This document shows, piece by piece, positions 35,732-44,698 of a stretch of 64,000 nt of DNA (the stretch's first letter is position 1; every line of letters begins with the position of its first letter). A model generated the notes under the pieces. It did no database searches. It had not been told where the DNA came from and worked only from the letters and a program-made list of their open reading frames with translations. The position numbers and the translations under genes are program-made. The stretch lies in NCBI RefSeq assembly GCF_024758725.1, contig NZ_CP096972.1, positions 1,160,001 through 1,224,000 of the forward strand. The letters are read 5' to 3'. The DNA is from Sphingomonas sp. SUN039 (lineage in GTDB: Bacteria; Pseudomonadota; Alphaproteobacteria; Sphingomonadales; Sphingomonadaceae).

Positions 35732-36369
35732 GCGGGCATTCCAGGAACAACAAAAGCAAGAAACCGGTCTGCGAGGACGTCGAGCATCAACGGATCGCGG
35801 GCGATGCCGGAATCGAGCGCGGCATGGTTGCTCTGGTCGAGGATTTCGTAAACCAACAACCACGCCTCGAGCCAGCGACGGCGGTCCCCAGCGTTGGAAC
35901 CGTCGAGCGCAAACGCCGGAATTGCCTCGCCTATCTCTGCGATCCAGGCATCGATTTGGGCATGCGCCTGCCTGGTAAATTCGGGCTCAATGGCAGCAGC
36001 CTCGACAAAGACACGCAGCAGCATGCGGTTGGCGTGATCGGCAGCGAACAACCGTTCGAGCCAGCCGTGTACAGCGCCACGCGACCGCCAGTCGATCTCG
36101 CGCACGCGTAGAAGGTCCGGCCCCGCCTCGACGACGTTGCGGTCGAACAGCGCGGTCGCGATGTCGGCCTTGCCCCGGAAGTGGCGATAGAAGGTCATTC
36201 GGCTGACCCCGGCGACGGTCGCAATGTCCTCGACCGACACCGGCGAGTAGCCCGACCGACCGAACTGCTCGACCGCAGCAGCGAGCAGACGCTCGCGGCT
36301 GTCGGCCTTGCGCTGTCGATGGAATGCCGCCAGCCCCGTGACCTGCGTTTCCTGAGACAAGTCGAACAT
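35728..36369 (-). CDS. TetR-family transcriptional regulator
   Basis: A 213-residue regulator with the helix-turn-helix at about residues 22-68 (RERLLAAAVEQFGRSGY, then VEDIATVAGVSRMTFYRHF). The ATG at 36369 begins two bases after the amidohydrolase stop, so the regulator is encoded downstream of its likely target in the same operon. That arrangement usually gives feedback control through the operon promoter above 38117. Its effector is unknown. Confidence 0.92.
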   Translation of the reverse strand: MFDLSQETQVTGLAAFHRQRKADSRERLLAAAVEQFGRSGYSPVSVEDIATVAGVSRMTFYRHFRGKADIATALFDRNVVEAGPDLLRVREIDWRSRGAVHGWLERLFAADHANRMLLRVFVEAAAIEPEFTRQAHAQIDAWIAEIGEAIPAFALDGSNAGDRRRWLEAWLLVYEILDQSNHAALDSGIARDPLMLDVLADRFLAFVVPGMPA

Positions 36370-36371
36370 AT

Positions 36372-38117
36372 TTATTCCGCCGCGAGGGCATACGCCTCGA
36401 CCGCCGCCACCGGCCCGATGAATTGGCCGGGATAACGCCCGGTGAACTCGCCCCGGTCGAACGTGGGCTCGCCATTCACCAGGGTCAGCCGCATCGGCGC
36501 GGGATCGCGCGTGTAGCGATAGGTGCGCCCGCCGGTGCCGTCCCACACGTCCCAGGTCTTGATCTCGGGCCGCATCTCGATTTCGTCGAGGTCGAACACC
36601 GTGATATCGGCGGCCTTGCCGACCTCGAGCACGCCACGGTCGTGCAGGCCGAAAAAGTCCGCAAGCCGCCCCGTGAGCATGTGCACGCCCTGCTCGATCG
36701 AGATGATCTTGCGGTCACGCACATAGTCGGTGAGCAGAAAGACATTATAGCCCGCGCCGCAGAACAGCTTCCCGTGCGCTCCCGCGTCGCTGACGTTGGC
36801 GAGAGAATGCGAGTCTTCGAGCAGCTTTTCGAGAATCGGCTCGCTTTTTTCCCACGATTTTTTGAGGATAACCGATTCCTGCCCGTTGTTGAGCACCCAG
36901 TCCGCCAGCGCGTCCGACGCATGCGCCGTGCCGGTTTCGGCCATCACATCGGCGAGCGTGACGCCGATGGGGCCATAGCCAGATTCGCTTTCGCGCAAAA
37001 ACAGGGCGGAAGGCACATGCAGATAGCTGTGCGCGAACTGGTTGTTCCATGATTCACGGGCGCGGTCCCGCCACACGGGATCGTTGAGCATGACCACCTT
37101 CGCGTCCCAGCCCGGCGTGTTGACGAGCTCCTGCCACACCGGATTGCCGTTCTGGCCAAAGACCAGAGTCCGTCCAAAATTGATCACCGAGGTCGGCGAC
37201 AGCACGTTGAAGCTGGTGTAAATCTCCAACCCTTCCGCCTTGAACTTCGCGTGCAGTGCCTCGGCGCGCGGCAGTTGCGGGGCCATATATTCGAGTGTCG
37301 GCATCCCTGCCCATTGCATCCGGATGCCGGCATCCTTGGCGAGACGCCCGAAGCGTTCGAGCATGTCGTTGGCAGACATCCGCATGAAATAGTCCAGAAT
37401 GACCTGGAAGGTGGCGCCGGGATAGCGCCCGATCACGCCAAGCAGGGCGGCAAATTCGGCATCGTCGGCAAGCTGCGACGGCAGCGGCCGTTCAAACTTG
37501 TCATAGTCGAGATAGTTCGACGAAAGGCCCATTGCGCCTGCCGCAAGCGCATCGTCAAGCAAATCGCACATCGCCGCGATTTCGGCCGATGTCGCCGCCC
37601 GCGTCCAGGCGTCCTGTCCCATCACCGACAGGCGCAGCGGAATGTGACCGCAAAACGCGCAGAAATTCATCGGAACACGCACGTTGCGCTGCATCGATGC
37701 CTTGTATTCGCTCCACTTGGTCCAGTCCCATGGCACGATTTCGCGCATCGGTTCTTCGGGGATGTCCTCGAAGTAATTGAAGATGTCGATGACGTCCTGC
37801 TTGCCCTCGGCGCTCTGCGGCGCGGGGGCCATCGAGAAGCCGCAATTGCCGTTGATCGACGTCGTCGCGCCATAGCCGGGCAATGGATCGAGGTTGGGCG
37901 ACCACCAGACGCCCCCGTCCCAGTGATTATGGGTTTCGATGAGGCCGGGCGTGACAAAACAACCGGTCGCATCGACCGTGCGCTCGCCTTTGGATGCGAC
38001 CAGCCCCTTGCCGATCTCGACGATCTTGCCGCGCGCGACGCGCACGTCGGCCGGATAGGCAGGTGCGCCCGATCCATCGACGACAGTGCCGCCCTTGATC
38101 AAAATCCGGATTTCCAT
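36372..38117 (-). CDS. Amidohydrolase, N-acyl-D-amino-acid deacylase family
   Basis: A 581-residue metal-dependent hydrolase. The first metal motif is HNHWDG (His63, His65, Asp67), following GLIET; a later SDAGAHG (about residue 465) supplies the metal-proximal Asp. N- and C-terminal beta-sandwich parts (DVRVARGKIVEIG; GKAADITVFDLDEI) frame the barrel. AGAGGATAACGGCC precedes the ATG. Despite the family name, members in catabolic islands often hydrolyse cyclic amides or other substrates. It heads an operon with TetR and a SnoaL protein. Confidence 0.9.
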   Translation of the reverse strand: MEIRILIKGGTVVDGSGAPAYPADVRVARGKIVEIGKGLVASKGERTVDATGCFVTPGLIETHNHWDGGVWWSPNLDPLPGYGATTSINGNCGFSMAPAPQSAEGKQDVIDIFNYFEDIPEEPMREIVPWDWTKWSEYKASMQRNVRVPMNFCAFCGHIPLRLSVMGQDAWTRAATSAEIAAMCDLLDDALAAGAMGLSSNYLDYDKFERPLPSQLADDAEFAALLGVIGRYPGATFQVILDYFMRMSANDMLERFGRLAKDAGIRMQWAGMPTLEYMAPQLPRAEALHAKFKAEGLEIYTSFNVLSPTSVINFGRTLVFGQNGNPVWQELVNTPGWDAKVVMLNDPVWRDRARESWNNQFAHSYLHVPSALFLRESESGYGPIGVTLADVMAETGTAHASDALADWVLNNGQESVILKKSWEKSEPILEKLLEDSHSLANVSDAGAHGKLFCGAGYNVFLLTDYVRDRKIISIEQGVHMLTGRLADFFGLHDRGVLEVGKAADITVFDLDEIEMRPEIKTWDVWDGTGGRTYRYTRDPAPMRLTLVNGEPTFDRGEFTGRYPGQFIGPVAAVEAYALAAE

Positions 38118-38157
38118 GGCCGTTATCCTCTGCCGCCGCGCGAGTCTCGCTCGCTAC

Positions 38158-38195
38158 TGTGACAGGGTGTAACGATAACGGAATGGACTGTAAAG
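38158..38195. promoter_or_regulatory. Possible operator: three TGTRAMR-type repeats in helical phase
   Basis: TGTGACA (38158), TGTAACG (38168) and TGTAAAG (38189) recur at 10 and 21 bp, i.e. on one face of the helix, about 40-78 bp upstream of the amidohydrolase start. This suits a regulator site, possibly for the TetR of that operon. Similarity is partial. Confidence 0.25.
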
Positions 38196-38203
38196 TTGAC
38201 GTG

Positions 38204-39256
38204 CTAGACGGTGCCGACACCGGTTACGGGCGACCCGACCGCCCCCGGCAAGCGCAACGGCGGCGCGGTGAACAGGAAGCGTGCGCGACCATGCGCGCGG
38301 AGCCAGTCGGCAAGATCGGACAGCAGGAACAACTCGCCCAGCGGGATGCCGAGCTTGAACAGGCAAAGATGATGAAGCGGAATATGCGTGCCGTGTCCGT
38401 CGGGCACGCTTGTCGGCGGAAGGACTTCGACCGCCTCATTATCCGAAACCAGCGCAGCGACACCCGAATCGTCGATCCAGCGCTGCAGACGCTCATCGGC
38501 CCCGTCGAGTCCGGCGCACCGGTGCTGCTCGAACGACGCGCGAGGATCGCCGTAGCGCGCGAGCAAGGCACGGTCAAAGCCGGTGCGGAAGCAAAGCACG
38601 TCACCGGTCTCCACCTCGATCGCGTCGGCCTCGAGGATCGACATCAGCCGGTCGTAGCCGACGGCGACCCGCTCCAACCCGACATGGCTGAACAGGTCGA
38701 TCATCACGCCACGTGCCTGTAACGCTGTGGCCGCCATTGTTTCGATCCCCAGCGCGCGGGCCCCATAAGGCGCCGGGAGAGCGGCCTTGCCGTGGAGATA
38801 ATCGACCGGGCCGCAGATATGGTCGGGCGCGCGATAGCCATTATAGTAAGTGACGTCGCGGGTGCCGTCGCCATGTCCGTCGTGCAGCGCGCCGATGTGG
38901 CACAGGCTGTCCCATTGCGTCGAGAACTGGAGCGAGATCAGCGCCTTGTCGTCGCACACGACATCGTCCTGCCCCGGCGTCACGCGTGCCATCGGATAAT
39001 TCATTGTCGGGTCGTCGCCGCGCAGGAAATAGCCGATCTCGGGCGACTTGCGGCGCGGGTGGAGTTCGACATGACGCGGGCAGTCGAGCGGTAGCGACAG
39101 GCAGAACGCAATCCCCTCGCGCACTTCGGCCGCGGCGGCACGACGCCGTTCGGGGGTGATCAGATTGAGGCGCCCGATCTGGTCGTCAGGACCGAAGTCG
39201 CCCCAGTTTGACCCTTCGGGTCTGGCAGTCCAACGATCGGTCGGCGATGCGGTCAT
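38204..39256 (-). CDS. Cyclase-family metal-dependent hydrolase
   Basis: A 350-residue protein of the kynurenine-formamidase-like 'putative cyclase' family. The conserved QFSTQWDSLCHIGALHDG region near 109-126 carries the Asp and His metal ligands, and GVMIDLFSHVG and SDNEAVEVLPP are further family stretches. Members hydrolyse amides, esters or cyclic diketones (for example alpha/beta ring-cleaving steps). It lies nine bases downstream of the unidentified gene at 39266-40447 and ends the kinase operon. Confidence 0.87.
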   Translation of the reverse strand: MTASPTDRWTARPEGSNWGDFGPDDQIGRLNLITPERRRAAAAEVREGIAFCLSLPLDCPRHVELHPRRKSPEIGYFLRGDDPTMNYPMARVTPGQDDVVCDDKALISLQFSTQWDSLCHIGALHDGHGDGTRDVTYYNGYRAPDHICGPVDYLHGKAALPAPYGARALGIETMAATALQARGVMIDLFSHVGLERVAVGYDRLMSILEADAIEVETGDVLCFRTGFDRALLARYGDPRASFEQHRCAGLDGADERLQRWIDDSGVAALVSDNEAVEVLPPTSVPDGHGTHIPLHHLCLFKLGIPLGELFLLSDLADWLRAHGRARFLFTAPPLRLPGAVGSPVTGVGTV

Positions 39257-39265
39257 AAGTTCGCT

Positions 39266-40447
39266 CTAGCCTCTGCCTTCGGCGAACGTCACGCCGGGAT
39301 AGTTGCCGAGAATGATGCTTTCCATATCGCCATAGCCCTTGTTCTCGCCCTCGCGTATTCGCACCGGCCGGTCGCGGATTTGCCAACGGTAGTTCTCGGT
39401 CGTTTTGTCGGGGTGGTTGACATCGTCGATGCTTTCGCCGTCGAGGAAGTCCTCGCCCTTGAAGCTGCCGTGAAGCTGACCTTTCCACGCGCCGTACATA
39501 CCGGGAAGCAGGCGGAAGCCCATTTCACTGTCGATCGCCTCGATCTCGAAAATGCGTTCGATCACCTCCCTGCCCTTGCCCGCCACGAACACATGGATAC
39601 GCCCCTGAATCGCGGCCATGTCGATCGTGCGATAGGTCATTTCAGGATAAAGATGGAGGATCGGCGTCTGTTGCCCGTCGGCCTCGTTGATGAAACCGCT
39701 GAGAAATTGTGGCGGACCGTCGCCGCCGAAATCGCGGAAATAATAAGCGAGCTCGTAGCGGCTACCGTCGGGACGCACGATTTGCGACACCAGCCAGTTG
39801 AAATGATAATTGCTGCCCGCCTTGCTCGCCGAGGTCGGTACCAGATTGCCGGGAACGAGGTCTGTCGGATCGAGACCCACATGTTCGCGAATGCCCCAGC
39901 TGTGGTCGCGGAACCCGTACCAGTCGCCGGGCTCGACGGTGATGCGTTCGCCCTCGATCTCGATCCAGCCTTCGACCGTGCCGCCCTGATGATAGCGGAT
40001 GACATCGGATGCGGTGCGACCGCCCGCGAGCACGATATCGCGGTTTTCGAAAAAGGCGGGCAAGTCGGAGGTGAAAATCAGGTCGTAGCGGAACGGCTGA
40101 GCGCTGTTTTCGGCGACGGCGATCCTGAGCTTGCGGAACGGCTCGATCACTTCATAGCACAGCGGCCCCACCACCATCTCGTCGATCTGCGGCAAGAGAA
40201 CGCGGCTGGCGCGGACTGTGCGCTGCGTCGTGCCGCGCTGGATGCCGGCAAAGCCGTCCATGACGTTGCGGTTTGTGTATTTGCCGAGCCCGAAGCTGGC
40301 CTGCAACGCCGCATCTTTGCGCATCAGCGTGAACCAGATCTTTTCGGTCCAGCTCCGGTCGCCGGTCCCGACACTCGCGTGCGTGTTGACGACCTGGTGG
40401 TTAAAGAATTCGTCGGCACCGATCAGGGCCGAAATCGTGGGAACCAT
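39266..40447 (-). CDS. Uncharacterised protein with RDHSWG motif, possibly AttH/CrtC-like
   Basis: A 393-residue protein rich in predicted beta strands. The sequence RDHSWGIR at 180-187, preceded by VEGWIEIEGERITVEPG, is reminiscent of lipocalin-like double-barrel proteins of the AttH / carotenoid-hydratase group; I hold this loosely. The ATG at 40447 was chosen with GGAG nine bases upstream. It sits between an APH-fold kinase gene (26-bp gap) and a cyclase gene (9-bp gap). It could hydrate or bind a hydrophobic intermediate. No signal peptide is seen. Confidence 0.7.
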   Translation of the reverse strand: MVPTISALIGADEFFNHQVVNTHASVGTGDRSWTEKIWFTLMRKDAALQASFGLGKYTNRNVMDGFAGIQRGTTQRTVRASRVLLPQIDEMVVGPLCYEVIEPFRKLRIAVAENSAQPFRYDLIFTSDLPAFFENRDIVLAGGRTASDVIRYHQGGTVEGWIEIEGERITVEPGDWYGFRDHSWGIREHVGLDPTDLVPGNLVPTSASKAGSNYHFNWLVSQIVRPDGSRYELAYYFRDFGGDGPPQFLSGFINEADGQQTPILHLYPEMTYRTIDMAAIQGRIHVFVAGKGREVIERIFEIEAIDSEMGFRLLPGMYGAWKGQLHGSFKGEDFLDGESIDDVNHPDKTTENYRWQIRDRPVRIREGENKGYGDMESIILGNYPGVTFAEGRG

Positions 40448-40473
40448 GATGGAAGTCTCCTTGGCCAGCCGGC

Positions 40474-41445
40474 TCAGAGGTGGGTGAGGAGCGTGTCGAT
40501 CAGCACGAGATTGCGGTCGAGCGGCACTTTCCACTGGAGGAAGCGCGCATCGGCGCTTTTCCCGCTGGTATAGAGGTAATGGCCATAGGCGATGATCGCG
40601 GACATTTTCGCGACAGCGGCAATTTCGTGCCATTCGATTCCGGCGGTGGGACGCCCGGTCTTGGCAGTCCAGTTCGCAATAATCCGGTCGCGGGTCCACA
40701 TACCGGGGTAGCCGCAAGCGCGATTGGCCGGATGGTTGTCCGACGCAAAGAAGAACAGGATATAGCCGAGGTCGGCAAGCGGGTCGCCATTATAGGCCAG
40801 TTCCCAGTCGAGCACGGCGGTCAACGCGCCCGCGTCCCACATCAGATTGGCCAGTTTGGGGTCGCCATGGACGACAGCAACCGGCCCCGACCGTGGTGCA
40901 GGCACAGCAAGCAGGCGGTCGATCTGCGCGACCAGTTCGGGACAATGTGCCGCGCATGCCATGTCCTGCCAGCGCCGCGCCTGATCCTCCGGGCCGATCG
41001 TCGCTCCCAGAACGTCGAGCGGTGCGCTGCGGGCCAGGCCGCAAAAAAGGTTCATCCATGTTTCACACATCGCCGCGCGCGCTTCGGGCGAAGCATCGGC
41101 GAAACTGGCCTGGGGTTGATAGTCGTTGACCTCCTCGCCGGCGACGCGCGCCATCACGAAGAAGGGATCGCCGAGGACGGCGGTATCTTCGCCCGTCCAG
41201 AGAATTGCCGGAACCGGCAAACCCTGCGCTGCCGCCGCTCCATAGATGCGTGCCTGGGCAAGGACGTCATGACTGCCAGGCATCAGCGGCTCGGCCGACG
41301 CGGGCAGTCGCAATATCTGATCAAGTCCTTCGACCAGATAGGTCTCGTTCGAATGGCCCGTCGAAAACGCTCGGATGCCCGTAATGCCGCCGCCGTCAGG
41401 CAGGACGCGCGTCAACCCGTCCCGAATCAAATCCAAATCGCGCAT
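40474..41445 (-). CDS. Phosphotransferase-family (APH-fold) protein
   Basis: A 323-residue APH-fold kinase, the third in the window. The catalytic loop HGDPKLAN is at 193-200 and DWELAYNGDPLADLGY at 213-228; all key residues are present and the pattern matches ACAD10-type hydroxyacyl kinases. The ATG at 41445 fits AGAGG six bases upstream, better than the ATG at 41451. It heads a three-gene operon. A degenerate shared operator lies immediately upstream. Phosphorylation of a hydroxylated acyl intermediate followed by elimination is a reasonable hypothesis. Confidence 0.85.
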   Translation of the reverse strand: MRDLDLIRDGLTRVLPDGGGITGIRAFSTGHSNETYLVEGLDQILRLPASAEPLMPGSHDVLAQARIYGAAAAQGLPVPAILWTGEDTAVLGDPFFVMARVAGEEVNDYQPQASFADASPEARAAMCETWMNLFCGLARSAPLDVLGATIGPEDQARRWQDMACAAHCPELVAQIDRLLAVPAPRSGPVAVVHGDPKLANLMWDAGALTAVLDWELAYNGDPLADLGYILFFFASDNHPANRACGYPGMWTRDRIIANWTAKTGRPTAGIEWHEIAAVAKMSAIIAYGHYLYTSGKSADARFLQWKVPLDRNLVLIDTLLTHL

Positions 41446-41460
41446 GCCCATCCTCTCGCG

Positions 41461-41482
41461 ATTGAACATCGTGCATTGCATT
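41461..41482. promoter_or_regulatory. Shared operator, degenerate (reads AATGC-N12-TCAAT on the minus strand)
   Basis: One arm (GCATTA on the plus strand) is exact and the other, ATTGA, differs in two positions. It lies in the 68-bp divergent gap between the kinase operon and the SMP-30 gene. The same degenerate arm occurs at 61795. Confidence 0.45.
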
Positions 41483-41513
41483 AGCGCGCGCAAGCGACAA
41501 TGATTGCGTCGTG

Positions 41514-42389
41514 ATGCAAGCGACATGTGTTCTCGATGCCGACAATTATCTGGGCGAGTCGCCGGTCTGGTCGGTTGATGCCCAAGCCCTGTGGTGGGTC
41601 AATTGCGAGCACCCGGCTGAAATCCTTCGCTGGGTGCCGTCGACGCAGGCGCTCAACCGCTGGCCGATGCCCCAGCGCATCGGGGGCCTCGCGACCAAGG
41701 CCGACGGCGGTTTGGTCGTCGCGCTTGCAGACGGTATCTATGATTTCGATGCCGTCCGCGGCACGGTGACGTTACGCGCGGCGTCGCCGCTTCCGGCGCA
41801 TGTGACGCTGCACGAATGTCACTGCGACCGGCACGGCCGGTTTTGGGTGGGCGCGTTCGATCATCGTTTTCCGGCGGACCGCAGCGCTGCGGGCGGCGCA
41901 TTTTTCCGGCTGGACAACCAAGTTCTCACGCCGGTTATCGAGGGCATTGCAGTCGCCAATGGTCTGGCTTTCAGCGCTGACGGTCGCACGATGTTCGCGG
42001 CCAGCACCCCGCAACGTACCGTCAAAGCATTCGATATCGATCCGAGATCGGGAGCGTTGTCGAACGAGCGCATCTTTCTGTCGCTGCCCTCGGGGGACGG
42101 CCATATCGATGGTGCCACGGTCGATGCCGAAGGGGGCTACTGGCTGGCCGTCGTCGCCAGGGGCGTCATCCGCCGCTACTTGCCCGACGGCGCGCTCGAC
42201 CGAGAAATTACCCTGCCCTGCGCGAACCCGACCAAGCCGGCATTCGGGGGCCGCAGCATGGAGACACTGTTCGTCACTTCGACGCAGATGCGTATCGGCC
42301 CCGACGGGCCGGGATCGGCAGCGAATGGCGGACTGTTTTCGCTCAGCCCCGGCGTCAAGGGGGTTGCCGAAGCCCATTTCGCCGGATGA
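41514..42389 (+). CDS. SMP-30/gluconolactonase-family protein
   Basis: A 291-residue six-bladed beta-propeller of the SMP-30 family. LGESPVW near residue 14 holds the metal-binding Glu, VANGLAFSADG the Asn, and DGATVDAEGGYW the Asp and following blade. These enzymes hydrolyse lactones. A lactonase would fit downstream of a Baeyer-Villiger step giving a lactone. The ATG at 41514 was preferred to the GTG three bases upstream. It is transcribed away from the kinase operon. Confidence 0.87.
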   Translation: MQATCVLDADNYLGESPVWSVDAQALWWVNCEHPAEILRWVPSTQALNRWPMPQRIGGLATKADGGLVVALADGIYDFDAVRGTVTLRAASPLPAHVTLHECHCDRHGRFWVGAFDHRFPADRSAAGGAFFRLDNQVLTPVIEGIAVANGLAFSADGRTMFAASTPQRTVKAFDIDPRSGALSNERIFLSLPSGDGHIDGATVDAEGGYWLAVVARGVIRRYLPDGALDREITLPCANPTKPAFGGRSMETLFVTSTQMRIGPDGPGSAANGGLFSLSPGVKGVAEAHFAG

Positions 42390-42433
42390 AACCGCCGTCG
42401 AGTGCAATATTTTCCGCGAAGACTCGGCAAGTT

Positions 42434-42455
42434 AATGCTATTCCCCTGTTGCATT
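42434..42455. promoter_or_regulatory. Shared operator, exact copy (AATGC-N12-GCATT)
   Basis: An exact copy with a T before the left arm, 89 bp upstream of the acyl-CoA dehydrogenase operon (start 42545) and just after the SMP-30 gene. Confidence 0.7.
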
Positions 42456-42544
42456 TCTTTTTAACAGCCGGATAAGAACGGCTATGAACGCACCGGAGAC
42501 AATGAGGATGCCTGGCGCGCGATCGAAGAGTTGGGAGGGCTGCA

Positions 42545-43516
42545 ATGTATCTTGCGCCTGACGGCGACGAGCTCGAAATCGCACAGGCGGCGGCAGGGTT
42601 TCTTGCCGAAGCGATGTCGATCGAGCGGCTGCATGGGGCGGCTTGCGCCGATATGAGTGCCGATCTGCGCCATTCGCTGGGGTCAATGGGCTGGTTCGCG
42701 CTGGCGCTGCCCGGACACGCTGGCGGCAGCGGGCTGTCGGCGGTCGAACACGCGCTGTTCTTCCGCGAAGTCGGGCGGCAGTGCGGTCCGGTCGATGTTC
42801 TCGCGCAATGCCTGGCCGCAACAATTGTCGACGACAACGCCCTGCGGAGCTCGATCGTCAGCGGCGATGTGGGGGTCGCGCTGGCGGTCGGGGACGGAAC
42901 GGGCCTCCGCATTTTTGGCTCGGAAAATGCTGCATTCATGCTGCAGCTCGGACGAGATCGTTCGGACCTGTACACGTTTAAAAATAGCGCAAGCGAACCG
43001 CGCGCCTCGCTCGATCCGGCAACCTCGATACGTGTTTCGGACAGGGTGCCGACAGTCGCATCTTCCGAAACGGGCGACCGTGCATGGAATCTCGGTCAGC
43101 TCGGAACGGCAGCGATGTTGGTGGGGATTGCCGAGGCATCGCTCGACCAGATCGTCGATTATGCCAAGGTGCGCGAGACCTTCGGTAAGAAAATCGGGTC
43201 ATGGCAGGCGGTGCGCCATCCCTGCGCCGACATGGCCGTGCGGCTCGAAGCGGCACGCGCGCAGCTCTGGTTTGCGGCAACAGCGATGAAGGAAGGGCGT
43301 GGCGACGCCGGCGTCCACCTCGACGCCGCCAAATATCTCGCCAACCAGGCGGCGCTGGCCAATGCCGACACCAATATCCAGCTGCACGGCGGCATCGGCG
43401 TGACCGACGAGCATCACGCGCATTTGTATTTGAAACATGCGCTTGTCCTTGCCCGTCTGTTCGGCGGGCGCCGCGAAGTGCTCGGGCGTTTGCTCCACGC
43501 CGAGGTAGAAGACTGA
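42545..43516 (+). CDS. Acyl-CoA dehydrogenase, small subunit-like
   Basis: A 323-residue, shortened acyl-CoA dehydrogenase. The N-terminal domain is recognisable from LGSMGWFALALPGHAGGSGLS, and the C-terminal part from YAKVRETFGKKIGSWQAVRH and IQLHGGIGVTDEHHAHLYLKH. The middle beta domain is mostly missing. It is one base upstream of a full-length partner gene, mirroring the pair at 24375-26565 with the order reversed. The two likely form a heterotetramer. Confidence 0.88.
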   Translation: MYLAPDGDELEIAQAAAGFLAEAMSIERLHGAACADMSADLRHSLGSMGWFALALPGHAGGSGLSAVEHALFFREVGRQCGPVDVLAQCLAATIVDDNALRSSIVSGDVGVALAVGDGTGLRIFGSENAAFMLQLGRDRSDLYTFKNSASEPRASLDPATSIRVSDRVPTVASSETGDRAWNLGQLGTAAMLVGIAEASLDQIVDYAKVRETFGKKIGSWQAVRHPCADMAVRLEAARAQLWFAATAMKEGRGDAGVHLDAAKYLANQAALANADTNIQLHGGIGVTDEHHAHLYLKHALVLARLFGGRREVLGRLLHAEVED

Positions 43517-43517
43517 C

Positions 43518-44696
43518 ATGGACCTGCAATATTCCGCGAGCGATCGCGACTTCCGCCAGCAGGCGCGGGCGTGGCTCGCCGCCAATGTGCCGACAAAGCG
43601 TCGCCCCGCCAACGGACATACCTCGGCGCAATACGACCGCGACTGGCAGCGCAAGCTGTACGAGCATGGCTGGGCAGGCGTCGCCTGGCCCAAAGAGTAC
43701 GGCGGGCTGGGCCTGACCGGGCTGCAGCAGGTCATCTGGTATGAGGAAATGGCCCGCGCCCGTGCGCCGCATTACATCAACACGACCTATGTCGCGCTGA
43801 TGCACGCCGGGCCGACGCTGATCATGCGCGGCACCGAAGAGCAAAAGGCGTTTCACTTGCCCAGGATACTGTCCGGCGACGCGCTGTGGTGCCAGGGATT
43901 TTCGGAACCGAATGCCGGATCCGACCTCGCCTCGCTGAAAGCGCGCGGTACGATCGATGGCGATGACATCGTGGTGTCCGGGGCCAAAATGTGGACGACC
44001 GACGCGCAGCACGCCGATTACCAGGAACTGCTTGTCCGCACCGATCCCGAGTCGCACCGCCACAAGGGCCTGACCTGGATTATCTGCGACATGAAGTCGC
44101 CCGGGATCGACATCAAACCGATCCGCACCATGCTCAACGACGAGCACATCAACATGGTCTTTTACGACGATGTGCGAATTCCCAAGTCGAACGTCGTTGG
44201 CGAAATCGATGGCGGTTGGGCCTCGGCATTGGCGACCTTGTCGCTGGAGCGGGGACTGGGCTTCATCGGCGATCAGCTCGAACTCTACGAGCGCGTCGGA
44301 CGCGCGACCGATATGGCCGGCAAGCTCCGTCTCGAGGACGGCACGCTCGCTATCGACGACAGCAGCATCCGGCAGAAGCTTGCCGCGCTCAAGGCCGATG
44401 CGCTGGCGATCCGCGCGATGACGCTCGCCGACATCGCCGAAACCGACCGCACGGGCCAGCCGGGGCCGAAAGGTTCGATGATGAAGCTGCTCGTCACCTC
44501 CGCACACAAGGCGCTGAGCGAGCTGGTCGGCGATATGATGGGATGGGATTTCCTCGAGTTCGACGGCGACCGAAGTGCCCATCCCTGGACCTATGATTAT
44601 CTTTGGAGCTGGGTCTTTTCGATTTCGGGCGGCACCAACGAAATCCAGCGCGAGAACATCGCCGACCGCGTGCTACATTTACCCCGGGCGCGCTAG
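43518..44696 (+). CDS. Acyl-CoA dehydrogenase, large subunit-like
   Basis: A 392-residue full-length acyl-CoA dehydrogenase. WCQGFSEPNAGSDLASLKAR near residues 127-146 is the FAD/substrate signature, and FSISGGTNEIQRENIADRVLHLPRA is the usual C-terminus. It belongs to the branch found with terpenoid and steroid side-chain degradation, which typically has small partner subunits. It is followed after two bases by the MocA-type oxidoreductase gene. Confidence 0.92.
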   Translation: MDLQYSASDRDFRQQARAWLAANVPTKRRPANGHTSAQYDRDWQRKLYEHGWAGVAWPKEYGGLGLTGLQQVIWYEEMARARAPHYINTTYVALMHAGPTLIMRGTEEQKAFHLPRILSGDALWCQGFSEPNAGSDLASLKARGTIDGDDIVVSGAKMWTTDAQHADYQELLVRTDPESHRHKGLTWIICDMKSPGIDIKPIRTMLNDEHINMVFYDDVRIPKSNVVGEIDGGWASALATLSLERGLGFIGDQLELYERVGRATDMAGKLRLEDGTLAIDDSSIRQKLAALKADALAIRAMTLADIAETDRTGQPGPKGSMMKLLVTSAHKALSELVGDMMGWDFLEFDGDRSAHPWTYDYLWSWVFSISGGTNEIQRENIADRVLHLPRAR

Positions 44697-44698
44697 GC

